Positions 7,715 through 14,905 of a DNA stretch of 34,552 bases are shown here, piece by piece (position 1 is the stretch's first letter; each line of letters opens with the position of its first letter). The stretch comes from JBBCJM01 sp037190175. Lineage in GTDB: Bacteria > Pseudomonadota > Alphaproteobacteria > Rhodobacterales > Rhodobacteraceae. The notes below the pieces were generated by a model, which saw only the letters and a list, made by a program, of their open reading frames with translations, made no database searches and was not told the origin of the DNA. Made by a program: the position numbers and the translations under genes. Where the stretch lies: the NCBI GenBank assembly GCA_037190175.1, contig JBBCJM010000079.1:1-34552 (forward strand), written 5' to 3'.

Positions 7715-8488
7715 CTAACGCGCCGGCTGGTCTCCCGCCATCACGCCGCCGTCGATCACCAGGCTCTCCCCGTTCACCATCGCGGATTCGTCAGAACACA
7801 GATAGACCGCCGCCGCGGCTACCTCGTCCGGGCGGATCATCCGGCCGATGGGCTGGTAACGGGCGAGCGCCTCGAACCGTTCCTTCTCCTCGCCCGGGTA
7901 GTATTTCGCCAGATAGCCCTCGACGAAGGGCGTGTGCACCCGGGCCGGGCAGATGCAGTTGGCCCGGATCCCCTGCCCCACGTAGTCCACGGCGATCGAG
8001 CGGGTCATCATCTGGATCGCAGCCTTGGAGGCGCTGTAGACGAAGCGTTCGTGCATGGCGCGGACCGAGGCCAGCGAGGCCATGTTCAGCACCACCCCGC
8101 CGCCGCGGGCGATCATCCCGGGCAGGAAGCCGCGGGTGACGTTGAACAGCCCCTCGACATTCACCCCGAACACCAACCGGATGTCCTCGAGCGACGCATC
8201 CAGCAGCTTGCCGATGGTGATCGCAGCAGCGTTGTTGACCAGCACGTTGACGCCTTCGGTCTCGGGCGCCGCTGCCAGCGCGGCAATCCCTTCGGGGTCG
8301 GTCACGTCCAGCCGCCGGGCCAGCACCCGGCCGGGGCCTGGCAGGCCGTCGCATTGCGCGGCCAGCCTCTCGGGGTCGAGGTCGGTGGCGATCACCGTGG
8401 CCCCCTCGGCCTTGAAGGCCGCCACCATCGCCATGCCGATGCCCCCGGCGGCGCCGGTGATCAGGCAGGTCTTTCCGTGCAATCTCAT
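7715..8488 (-). CDS. SDR-family oxidoreductase
   Basis: The 257-residue product is a classical short-chain dehydrogenase. The cofactor motif TGAAGGIG is at residues 11-18, NNAA near 86, the catalytic serine in NMASLAS near 134-140 and the tyrosine/lysine in YSASK near 152-156. The C-terminal segment with PARVHTPFVEGYLAKYYPGE and QPIGRMIRPDEVAA resembles sugar-acid SDRs such as 2-keto-3-deoxy-L-fuconate dehydrogenase, but the context argues against assigning that substrate. The start at 8488 follows AAAGGAA. It is the last gene of the five-gene minus-strand operon, 10 bases after the previous stop. The IS110 element begins within about 65 bases of its stop, so any original downstream sequence has been displaced. 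Confidence 0.9.
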   Translation of the reverse strand: MRLHGKTCLITGAAGGIGMAMVAAFKAEGATVIATDLDPERLAAQCDGLPGPGRVLARRLDVTDPEGIAALAAAPETEGVNVLVNNAAAITIGKLLDASLEDIRLVFGVNVEGLFNVTRGFLPGMIARGGGVVLNMASLASVRAMHERFVYSASKAAIQMMTRSIAVDYVGQGIRANCICPARVHTPFVEGYLAKYYPGEEKERFEALARYQPIGRMIRPDEVAAAAVYLCSDESAMVNGESLVIDGGVMAGDQPAR

Positions 8489-8498
8489 GGGTTTCCTT

Positions 8499-9254
8499 TC
8501 AGGCGGCCGACCAGCCGCCGTCGATGGCCAGATTGGCGCCGTTGATGTGCTCCGACCCCGGGCCGCAGAGGAACACCGCCGCGCGCCCCACCGCCTCGAC
8601 CTTCACAAAGCGGCCGGTGGGGTTGCGGCCGGTCAGATACTCGGCCTCGGCGCCCCCCTGCGCGGCGATCTTCGACAGGATGGCCTCGGTCGGCACGGTG
8701 CCGGGGCTGATGGCGTTGCAGGTGATGCCGGTGCGGGCCAGTTCCACCGCCAGCGCCCGGGTCATGCCCAGAAGCGCCGATTTGGTCGTCACATAGTCGA
8801 TGCGGTTCTCGGCGCCCCTTACGCCATAGATCGAGGCCATGTTGACGATCCGGCCCCAGCCCGCCGCCTTCATCCCCGGGACGCAGAGGCGCGCCAGATG
8901 GAAGGCCGCCGACAGGTTGACGGCCAGCGAGGCGTCCCATTCGGCGGGGGTGAACTCCTCGACCGGGTGGAAATGGCGCAGCACGGCGTTGTTGACCACG
9001 ATGGCGGGGAGCCCCAGCCGGGCCTGCACATCGGCCACCATCGCCTCGATTTCCCCGACAGACCGCAGGTCGGTGCCATGAAACATCGCCCTGACGCCGG
9101 TTTCCCCGGCAATCCGGGCCGCCGCCGCCTCGCCCGTGGCGGGGTCGCAGAGGCCATGCACCACCACATCCGCCCCGGCCGCCGCCAGGGCCCGGGCGAT
9201 CCCGTAGCCGAGGCCGGCGACCGAGCCCGTGACCAGCGCCACCCTGCCCTTCAT
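8499..9254 (-). CDS. SDR-family oxidoreductase, 3-hydroxybutyrate-dehydrogenase-like
   Basis: The 251-residue product is a classical SDR starting MKGRVALVTGSVAGLG, with the cofactor loop at residues 9-16, NNAV near 93, a serine in NMASIYG near 144 and YVTTK near 158-162. The spacing and words such as ALAAAGADVVVHG and PGMKAAGWGRIVNMAS resemble D-3-hydroxybutyrate dehydrogenase, so it may act on a hydroxy or keto acid. Its ATG overlaps the stop of the hydrolase by one base (TGATG), indicating translational coupling. It ends with DGGWSAA. Confidence 0.88.
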   Translation of the reverse strand: MKGRVALVTGSVAGLGYGIARALAAAGADVVVHGLCDPATGEAAAARIAGETGVRAMFHGTDLRSVGEIEAMVADVQARLGLPAIVVNNAVLRHFHPVEEFTPAEWDASLAVNLSAAFHLARLCVPGMKAAGWGRIVNMASIYGVRGAENRIDYVTTKSALLGMTRALAVELARTGITCNAISPGTVPTEAILSKIAAQGGAEAEYLTGRNPTGRFVKVEAVGRAAVFLCGPGSEHINGANLAIDGGWSAA

Positions 9255-10057
9255 CAGCCCATCCCCTCCCGCGATGCCACGTCCAGCCGCACCGCCATCC
9301 CTTCCAGCCCCGGCACCGGCGGAAACAGCTGCATCACCAGCGGATCGTGGCCGGGGATCACATGATCGTCGCTGTCGGCCAGCACCCGGATGGTGCGGTA
9401 GCCCTCCAGCAGTTCGCCCACATGATACACGGCGGGAAACACCAGATTGCTGCGGAAGTTGCGGTAGAGGTGGGTGGCGTCCGAGGCCACCACCACCCAG
9501 CCGCGCCGGGTCCAGACCCGCACCACCTGCAAGCCGCCGGAATGCCCGCCCGTGCGGTGCAGGCTCAGCCCCTCGGCCAGTTCCGTCACCCCGTCGTGAA
9601 AGGCGATGCGGCCGGCGAAGTTCAGCCGCACGAAATCCACCACATCCTCGACATCGAAGGGATGGCGCAGGAAGCCGTGGCACATGCAGGGGCCGGTGGC
9701 ATAGGCGGCCTCCTGCGCCTGCAGGTGGAAACAGGCGCGGGGGAAGTCGCCCAGCGTCCCGGCGTGGTCGTAGTGCAGATGGGTCAGGATCACCCGGTCG
9801 ACCTGCGCGGCGTCGATCCCCAGCCGGGCCAACGCGGCGGCGGGGCGGAAGGACAGGTCGCGACCGCGGGCCCGGGCAGCGTCCTCGCCGAAGCCGGTGT
9901 CGATGACGAAGGTCCTGTCTGACCGTCTGGCAACCCAGATGTAATAGAACAGATCCTCGCCCGCCTCGTGCAGGTCGCCGCCGATCCAGTTGTCGGCGGC
10001 GCTGCGGCCGGTGTGGCGGGCATAGCGCAGCGCGAAAAGCTCGAACGGTTTCGGCAT
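9254..10057 (-). CDS. MBL-fold metallo-hydrolase, lactonase-like
   Basis: The 267-residue product has the metallo-beta-lactamase metal site HLHYDH at residues 93-98. GGHSGG lies near 170, ASDATH near 192 and PGHDPL near 238, which supply the remaining zinc ligands. The layout, with the early TGFGEDAARARG and the HxHxDH-H-D-H set, matches the N-acyl-homoserine lactonase branch (AttM/AiiB type). In this operon, opposite a Baeyer-Villiger monooxygenase, I infer that it opens a catabolic lactone rather than a quorum signal, though both are possible. AAGGGGAA lies before the ATG at 10057, 11 bases after the upstream SDR stop. No signal peptide is seen. Confidence 0.88.
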   Translation of the reverse strand: MPKPFELFALRYARHTGRSAADNWIGGDLHEAGEDLFYYIWVARRSDRTFVIDTGFGEDAARARGRDLSFRPAAALARLGIDAAQVDRVILTHLHYDHAGTLGDFPRACFHLQAQEAAYATGPCMCHGFLRHPFDVEDVVDFVRLNFAGRIAFHDGVTELAEGLSLHRTGGHSGGLQVVRVWTRRGWVVVASDATHLYRNFRSNLVFPAVYHVGELLEGYRTIRVLADSDDHVIPGHDPLVMQLFPPVPGLEGMAVRLDVASREGMG

Positions 10058-10068
10058 GGGATTCCCCT

Positions 10069-10788
10069 TCAGACCGACAGCCCGCCGTCGATGGCGATCT
10101 CGGCCCCGGTGATATAGCCGGCATCGTCGGACAACAGGAACAGCACCAGTTTCGCCACGTCATCCGCCGTCCCGGCCCGGCCGAGGGGGATGCTGGCCAG
10201 CCGCGCCTCATAGGCTTCGCGCCCCATCGCCGCCAGCATCGGGGTGTCGATGAAGGCCGGGTGCACCGAATTCACCCGAATGCGGGGGGCAAGTTCCAGC
10301 GCCGCGGTCTTGGTCATGCCGCGCACCGCCCATTTGGTGCCGACATAGGCGATGCCCTTCGGTCCCCGCAGCCCGGCCAGCGAGGAGATGTTGACGATGG
10401 AGGCCCCCGTGGGCGCGGCCATCCGGGCGGCGTATTTCATCCCCAGGAAACAGCCCAGCTGGTTGATCTCCATATGCTTGCGGAACAAGGGCGTATCGGT
10501 GTCCTCGATCGGCCGCGGGTCGTAGACGCCGGCGTTGTTGACCAGCCCGTGCAGCCCGCCCTCGGCCGCCACCAGTTCGGCCAGCCTCGCCCAGTCGCCC
10601 TCATCGGTCACGTCATGGCGGAAGAACCGCGCCTGCGGCCCCAGTTCCACCGCCAGCGCCTCGCCCTCGGCCACCGCCAGGTCGGTGACGATGACCCGCG
10701 CGCCCTCGGCCACCAGTTGCCGGGCGTCCTCGGCGCCCAGACCGCCGCTGCCGCCGGTGATGACGATCAACCTGCCCTCGAACCGCAT
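10069..10788 (-). CDS. SDR-family oxidoreductase, alicyclic/steroid alcohol dehydrogenase-like
   Basis: The 239-residue product has TGGSGGLG at residues 11-18, NNAGVYD near 87, the serine in NISSLAGLRG near 134 and YVGTK near 147-151. The ending PAFIDTPMLAAMG is typical of SDRs close to cyclopentanol, 3-alpha-hydroxysteroid and similar alcohol dehydrogenases. It would make the ketone that a Baeyer-Villiger enzyme needs; this is inference from family and context. A ribosome site GGAGGG precedes the ATG at 10788, which is 9 bases from the stop of the first SDR of the operon. Confidence 0.88.
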   Translation of the reverse strand: MRFEGRLIVITGGSGGLGAEDARQLVAEGARVIVTDLAVAEGEALAVELGPQARFFRHDVTDEGDWARLAELVAAEGGLHGLVNNAGVYDPRPIEDTDTPLFRKHMEINQLGCFLGMKYAARMAAPTGASIVNISSLAGLRGPKGIAYVGTKWAVRGMTKTAALELAPRIRVNSVHPAFIDTPMLAAMGREAYEARLASIPLGRAGTADDVAKLVLFLLSDDAGYITGAEIAIDGGLSV

Positions 10789-10797
10789 CCTGCCCTC

Positions 10798-11541
10798 CTA
10801 ACCCGGCGCCCCGATGCTCCACCCGCCATCGACCACCAGCAGATGGCCGTTGACGAAACCGGCGTCGGGCGAGGCGAGGAAGGCCACGGCCCCCGCCACA
10901 TCCTCTGGCCGGCCCAGGCGAGGGAAGGGGGTGCCCTCGGCCCAGATGCGGCGGAAGGCAGGATCCGAGGCCAGCCGCGGCGCGGTCAGCGTGGTCTCCA
11001 CCAGCCCCGGCGCCACCGCGTTGACCCGGATGCCGCGCGGCCCATAGTCCACCGCCATCTGCCGCGTCAGCCCCGCCACCGCCGCCTTGGTGGCGACATA
11101 GGAGGATGTCGCGGGCGTGCCCATCACCGCCAGCGCCGAGGCGATGTTGACGATGGCGCCGCCCTCGCCCATCACCCGCACCGCGGCGCGCGACAGGCGG
11201 AACACCGCGACGAAATTCACATCAAGGAAGCGTTGCAGATCCTCGTCCGTGGTCTCGTGCACCGGGCGGGCGTTGCCGATCCCGGCATTGTTGACCAGCA
11301 GGTCCAGCCCGCCGAACCGGGCCACCGCGGCCTGCACCACCTCGTCCGCCACCCCCGGCTCGGTCAGGTCGCGGGCCAGGGCGTGGAACCGCGGGCCCTC
11401 CGCCGCCGGATCGCCCGCGCGCCGGTCGACCGACAGCACCGCCCAGTCCTCGCGCAACAGCCGCCCGGCGATGGCCCGGCCGATGCCCTGAGCCGCCCCG
11501 GTCACGATAGCGACCCTCGGCGCGTCCGTCCCCCGGTCCAT
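10798..11541 (-). CDS. SDR-family oxidoreductase, first gene of the minus-strand operon
   Basis: The 247-residue product has TGAAQGIGRAIA at residues 14-25, NNAGIGN near 88, the serine in NIASALAVMG near 136 and YVATK near 149-153. The C-terminus GHLLVVDGGWSIG is standard for the family. I choose the ATG at 11541 because GGGGAGG lies just before it and the cofactor loop is then at the usual distance from the N-terminus. It is transcribed away from dctP from the 11542-11649 region. Substrate is unknown; four SDRs in one operon suggest several alcohol or hydroxyacid oxidation steps. Confidence 0.88.
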   Translation of the reverse strand: MDRGTDAPRVAIVTGAAQGIGRAIAGRLLREDWAVLSVDRRAGDPAAEGPRFHALARDLTEPGVADEVVQAAVARFGGLDLLVNNAGIGNARPVHETTDEDLQRFLDVNFVAVFRLSRAAVRVMGEGGAIVNIASALAVMGTPATSSYVATKAAVAGLTRQMAVDYGPRGIRVNAVAPGLVETTLTAPRLASDPAFRRIWAEGTPFPRLGRPEDVAGAVAFLASPDAGFVNGHLLVVDGGWSIGAPG

Positions 11542-11588
11542 GGCCTGCCTCCCCGTCTTGCGGCGGTCGTATCGCGGCCAGATAGATG

Positions 11589-11620
11589 TTGTCAAACACA
11601 TTGACTGACAGTATGTCAGT
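11589..11620. promoter_or_regulatory. Divergent overlapping promoters with two palindromes
   Basis: Two inverted repeats adjoin: GTCAA-acaca-TTGAC (11591-11605) and ACTGACA-gta-TGTCAGT (11604-11620). On the plus strand TTGTCA (11589-11594), 17 bases, then TATGTC (11612-11617) reads as a promoter for dctP. On the minus strand TTGACA is the complement of 11590-11595, nearly the same bases, with a weak GATACG/TACGAC about 17 bases on for the SDR operon. A repressor bound here would block both. It contains the same TTGACTGACAG found at 724. Confidence 0.55.
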
Positions 11621-11649
11621 AATCCGAAATCCAAGGGAGGGATGACGAC

Positions 11650-12783
11650 ATGAAACTGCATCACATGCTGTCGGCCTCGGCGGTGGCGGTCTTCGCCACC
11701 ACCGCCGCGGCGCAGGAGCTGAAGATCGCCAGCGGCTGGCCGCCCACACAGGGCGCGCATGGCGCCTATGACGCCTTCACTCCCTATGTGGAGGCCAACA
11801 GCGACCTGAAGATCACCCTCTTCCACAGCGGCTCGCTGCTGGCCTTCGCCGAGATCCCGGGCGGGCTGCGCGACGGGGTAGCCGAGATGGGCTCGATCCT
11901 GCCGCCCTTCTATCCCTCCGAATTCCCGGATTCGAACCTGCCCGCCAACCTCTCGATGCTGACCAACGTGGGCGAGCGGGCCACGGCGCCGGGCGCGGCG
12001 ATGGCCGGGGCGACGATGGAATACCTCTTCGCCAGCCAGGACGCGCTGGCCCGCTACAGGGACCAGAACCAGGTCTACCTCGGCTCGCTCTCGTCCGCGC
12101 CCTACGACATGCTGTGCCGCGACGTGGTGCGCACGCCCGAGGACATGCGGGGCAAGAAGTTCCGCGTGGGCCAGGCCAACTTCGGCCGCTTCGTGGAATA
12201 CATGGGCGGGGTGCAGGTCGCGCTGGCCGCCAACGAGATGTACGAGGCGATCTCGCAGGGCGTGGTGGACTGCGCGATCCTGGCCGTGAACGACCTGACC
12301 GGCTACCAGATGGCCGCGGTGGTCAAGAACGTCACCCTCGGCGTGCCGGGCGGCGTGTTCTCGGGCGCGGAACCGCTGAACATCAACCGCGAGGTCTGGC
12401 AGGGCCTGACCGTGGACCAGCGCCGCGTGCTGCTGGAAGGCGCGGCCCGCGGCATGGCCGAGGCGACCGCCCGGCTCCATGCCAACGCCCGCGACGTGGC
12501 CATCGAGGCGCCCTCCCTGGGCGTGACCGTGCACGAGCCCAGCCCCGAGCTGATCGCGATGACCGAGGAATTCATCGCCGACGACGTGGAGGTGCTGAAA
12601 CAGCAGTTCGCCACCCAGTTCGGGGTGCAGGAGGTCGATGCCAAGGTCGAGGAGATCACCCGGCTGATCGACAAGTGGAAGGGGCTGACCGCCGATTGGG
12701 ACGGCACCGCCGACAGCCTGGCCAGGCTCTACTGGGACGAGGTCTACGCCGATCTCGACCCGGCCACTTACGGCATGGACTGA
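11650..12783 (+). CDS. dctP: TRAP transporter substrate-binding protein DctP
   Basis: The 377-residue product is a periplasmic TRAP solute receptor. It has a signal peptide (MKLHHMLSASAVAVFATTAAAQ) followed by ELKIASGWPP, which is typical of mature DctP starts. The region with MRGKKFRVGQANFGRFVEYMGG and VQVALAANEMYEAISQGVVDCAI matches the conserved core in which the family binds carboxylates through an arginine, likely the R of KFRVG. At 377 aa it is longer than the usual 320-340. A strong AAGGGAGG precedes the ATG. It leads the dctP-dctQ-dctM operon and probably feeds the substrate of the catabolic island. Confidence 0.93.
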   Translation: MKLHHMLSASAVAVFATTAAAQELKIASGWPPTQGAHGAYDAFTPYVEANSDLKITLFHSGSLLAFAEIPGGLRDGVAEMGSILPPFYPSEFPDSNLPANLSMLTNVGERATAPGAAMAGATMEYLFASQDALARYRDQNQVYLGSLSSAPYDMLCRDVVRTPEDMRGKKFRVGQANFGRFVEYMGGVQVALAANEMYEAISQGVVDCAILAVNDLTGYQMAAVVKNVTLGVPGGVFSGAEPLNINREVWQGLTVDQRRVLLEGAARGMAEATARLHANARDVAIEAPSLGVTVHEPSPELIAMTEEFIADDVEVLKQQFATQFGVQEVDAKVEEITRLIDKWKGLTADWDGTADSLARLYWDEVYADLDPATYGMD

Positions 12784-12807
12784 CGGCAGCGCCGGCCCGA
12801 GGGGTGC

Positions 12808-12845
12808 GCGCGGACCGGGGCCGGTTGCTCCCCTCCGGTCCGCGC
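12808..12845 (+). terminator. Intercistronic hairpin between dctP and dctQ
   Basis: GCGCGGACCGG (12808-12818) pairs perfectly with CCGGTCCGCGC (12835-12845) around a 16-base loop, 25 bases after the dctP stop. There is no T-run. Such stems after a binding-protein gene often allow partial termination or mRNA protection, so the receptor is made in excess over the membrane subunits. Confidence 0.55.
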
Positions 12846-12907
12846 CGCCCCCTCTGCCGCGCGGGCGATCGCGCGGCCTTCCCAACCCGAAATTCCAGGA
12901 CCAACCG

Positions 12908-13462
12908 ATGTTCTACGGAATCGGACGTCTCCTTTCCCGGGCGATCGACCTGGTGGCGCTGATCGCCGGCGCGCTCATCGTCGTGATGATGGTGCAGGTC
13001 GCCGTGGACGTGGTGGCGCGCTATGTCTTCGGCCGGCCGCTGCCGGCGACCACGGTCTTCATCTCGCAATACTACATGCTGTTCGTGGTGTTTCTGGCCC
13101 AGGCGCTGCCCGAACGCACCAACCACCATATCGGGGTCGAGATCGTCACCGAGCGGCTGCCGCTGCGGCTGCAGTACCATCTGGCCAGCTGGGTGCACCT
13201 GGTCTGCGCCGCCATCTATGCGGCCATGGCCTATGCCTCCTGGGGCGAGGCGATGAACAAGCTCCGTTCCTCCGCCGCGGTGATCGAAAGCGGCGTGACG
13301 GTGCCGATCTGGCCCGGCTATTTCCCGGTGCCCATCGGCTGCGGGCTGATGGCGCTGGTCCTTCTCTACCGCTTCGCGGTCTATGTCACCGGCTGGAAGA
13401 GCGGGCTGGGGGAAACCCCGGTCGCCGGAGCGCCCCGGACCGCCAGGGGAGCCCATCGATGA
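12908..13462 (+). CDS. dctQ: TRAP transporter small permease DctQ
   Basis: The 184-residue membrane protein has about four hydrophobic segments: near residues 15-35 (VALIAGALIVVMMVQVAVDVV), 52-68, 88-110 and 138-158. The early ARYVFGRPLPATTVFISQYYMLFVVFLAQA is the typical DctQ signature, in which the helix follows a basic loop. It forms the membrane complex with DctM and uses a sodium gradient rather than ATP. The ATG at 12908 follows a weak ribosome site (AGGACC). Its stop overlaps the dctM start as ATGA at 13459. Confidence 0.9.
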   Translation: MFYGIGRLLSRAIDLVALIAGALIVVMMVQVAVDVVARYVFGRPLPATTVFISQYYMLFVVFLAQALPERTNHHIGVEIVTERLPLRLQYHLASWVHLVCAAIYAAMAYASWGEAMNKLRSSAAVIESGVTVPIWPGYFPVPIGCGLMALVLLYRFAVYVTGWKSGLGETPVAGAPRTARGAHR

Positions 13463-14769
13463 CCTCGATCCAGATCGGGATGGCGGGCCTCGGCGCGCTG
13501 GTCTTTCTCATCGCCATCCGCGTGCCCATCGGCATCTCGCTGATCTCGACTTCCTTCGTTGGCCTCTGGGTGCTCCTGGGGGAGCGCGCGGCCTTCGGCA
13601 TCCTGCGCGCGGTGCCCTACAACTTCTCGGCCAGCTGGACGCTGAGCTCGGTGCCCATGTTCCTGCTGATGGGCTACCTGTGCTTCCACGCCGGGCTGAC
13701 CAAGGGGCTGTTCGAAGCCTCGCGCGCCTGGCTCTCGCGCCTGCCGGGGGGCACCGCGGTGGCCTCGGTCTTCGGCGCGGCGGGTTTCGCGGCGGTGACC
13801 GGATCCTCGGTGGCCTGCGCGGCGGCCATGGGCCGGATCGCGGTGCCCGAGATGCTGCGCCAGCGGTACGACCCGGGCCTGGCCACCGGCTCGCTGGCCG
13901 CGGCGGGAACGCTGGGGGCGCTGATCCCGCCGTCGATCCTGCTCATCATCTACGGCATCATGACCCAGGTGCCCATCGGCAACCTGTTCATGGGCGGGCT
14001 GGCGGTGGGGCTGATGACGCTGGCCTCGTATCTGCTGCTGATCGTCATCCGGGTGAAGCTGAACCCCGACCTCGCCCCCACCGACGGCGCCACCTTCACC
14101 TGGGAGGAAAAGTTCGTCGCGCTGAAAGGGGCCGCGCCCATCATGCTGATCATGATCGGCGTGATGGGGGGCCTGTTCTTCGGCCTCTACACTGCGACCG
14201 AGGCCGGGGCGGCGGGCGCCTTCCTGTCCTTCGCGCTGGCCGCCTGGCGGCGCACGCTGACCTGGGACGCCTTCAGGAAGACGCTGCTGGATACCGTGGT
14301 CACCTCGACCAGCATCTTCATCATCGCCATCGGCGCCTCGATGCTGGCGCGCTTCATCGCGCTCAGCGGCATCGGCGCCCATCTGGGCAACCTGATGATC
14401 GCCGCGCAGCTGGAGCCGGTGGTGGCCATGCTGTGCATCGTCGCCTTCTACCTGCTGCTGGGGATGTTCCTGGAGCCCATCGGCGCCATGCTGGTGACCC
14501 TGCCCATCGTCCTGCCCATCGTGCAGAGCACGGGCTACGACCTGCTGTGGTTCGGCATCCTGCTGGCCAAGGTGCTGGAGGTGGGGATGCTGACGCCCCC
14601 CATCGGGCTCAACGTCTTCGTCATCAAGGGGATCGTGGGCGATCAGGTCAGCCTGTCGACCATCTTCAAGGGGGTGACATGGTTCATCGTGGCCGACCTC
14701 ATGGTGATCGCGCTGGCGCTGATCTACCCCGAGCTGATCACCTACCTGCCCTCGCTGCTGGAACGCTAG
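13459..14769 (+). CDS. dctM: TRAP transporter large permease DctM
   Basis: The 436-residue membrane protein is the transport subunit. It contains multiple hydrophobic helices and the two family repeats. AAGTLGALIPPSILLIIYGIM near residues 150-170 and LEVGMLTPPIGLNVFVIKGI near 373-392 are the matching PPS/PPIG motifs. FLLMGYLCFHAG near 67 is also standard. It is translationally coupled to dctQ. Length is normal for DctM. Together with DctP/DctQ it makes a full carboxylate-type TRAP importer; the ligand is unknown. Confidence 0.95.
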   Translation: MTSIQIGMAGLGALVFLIAIRVPIGISLISTSFVGLWVLLGERAAFGILRAVPYNFSASWTLSSVPMFLLMGYLCFHAGLTKGLFEASRAWLSRLPGGTAVASVFGAAGFAAVTGSSVACAAAMGRIAVPEMLRQRYDPGLATGSLAAAGTLGALIPPSILLIIYGIMTQVPIGNLFMGGLAVGLMTLASYLLLIVIRVKLNPDLAPTDGATFTWEEKFVALKGAAPIMLIMIGVMGGLFFGLYTATEAGAAGAFLSFALAAWRRTLTWDAFRKTLLDTVVTSTSIFIIAIGASMLARFIALSGIGAHLGNLMIAAQLEPVVAMLCIVAFYLLLGMFLEPIGAMLVTLPIVLPIVQSTGYDLLWFGILLAKVLEVGMLTPPIGLNVFVIKGIVGDQVSLSTIFKGVTWFIVADLMVIALALIYPELITYLPSLLER

Positions 14770-14774
14770 GTCCG

Positions 14775-14799
14775 CCCCCTGCCCCGGCCGGGCAGGGGG
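14775..14799 (+). terminator. Strong hairpin after dctM
   Basis: CCCCCTGCCC (14775-14784) pairs perfectly with GGGCAGGGGG (14790-14799) around a 5-base loop, 6 bases after the dctM stop. A short T-rich stretch follows only loosely, so it is a GC-rich terminator of uncertain efficiency. Confidence 0.6.
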
Positions 14800-14804
14800 T
14801 AAGC

Positions 14805-14833
14805 TTGTCTTCCAGCCAGAGGACAGCTAGCCT
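14805..14833 (+). promoter_or_regulatory. Possible promoter and operator of the GntR gene
   Basis: TTGTCT (14805-14810), 17 bases, then TAGCCT (14828-14833) is a fair alphaproteobacterial promoter match. Lying over it is an imperfect dyad, TGTCTTC (14806-14812) with GAGGACA (14819-14825). This would suit autoregulation by the GntR protein, which is inference. Confidence 0.35.
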
Positions 14834-14905
14834 GAGCGGAGAGGTCGGATCATCGGGTTCGGGTCGCCGCACGGGCCCGCAAGCCGTCAAGTCCCGGAAG
14901 GCCGC

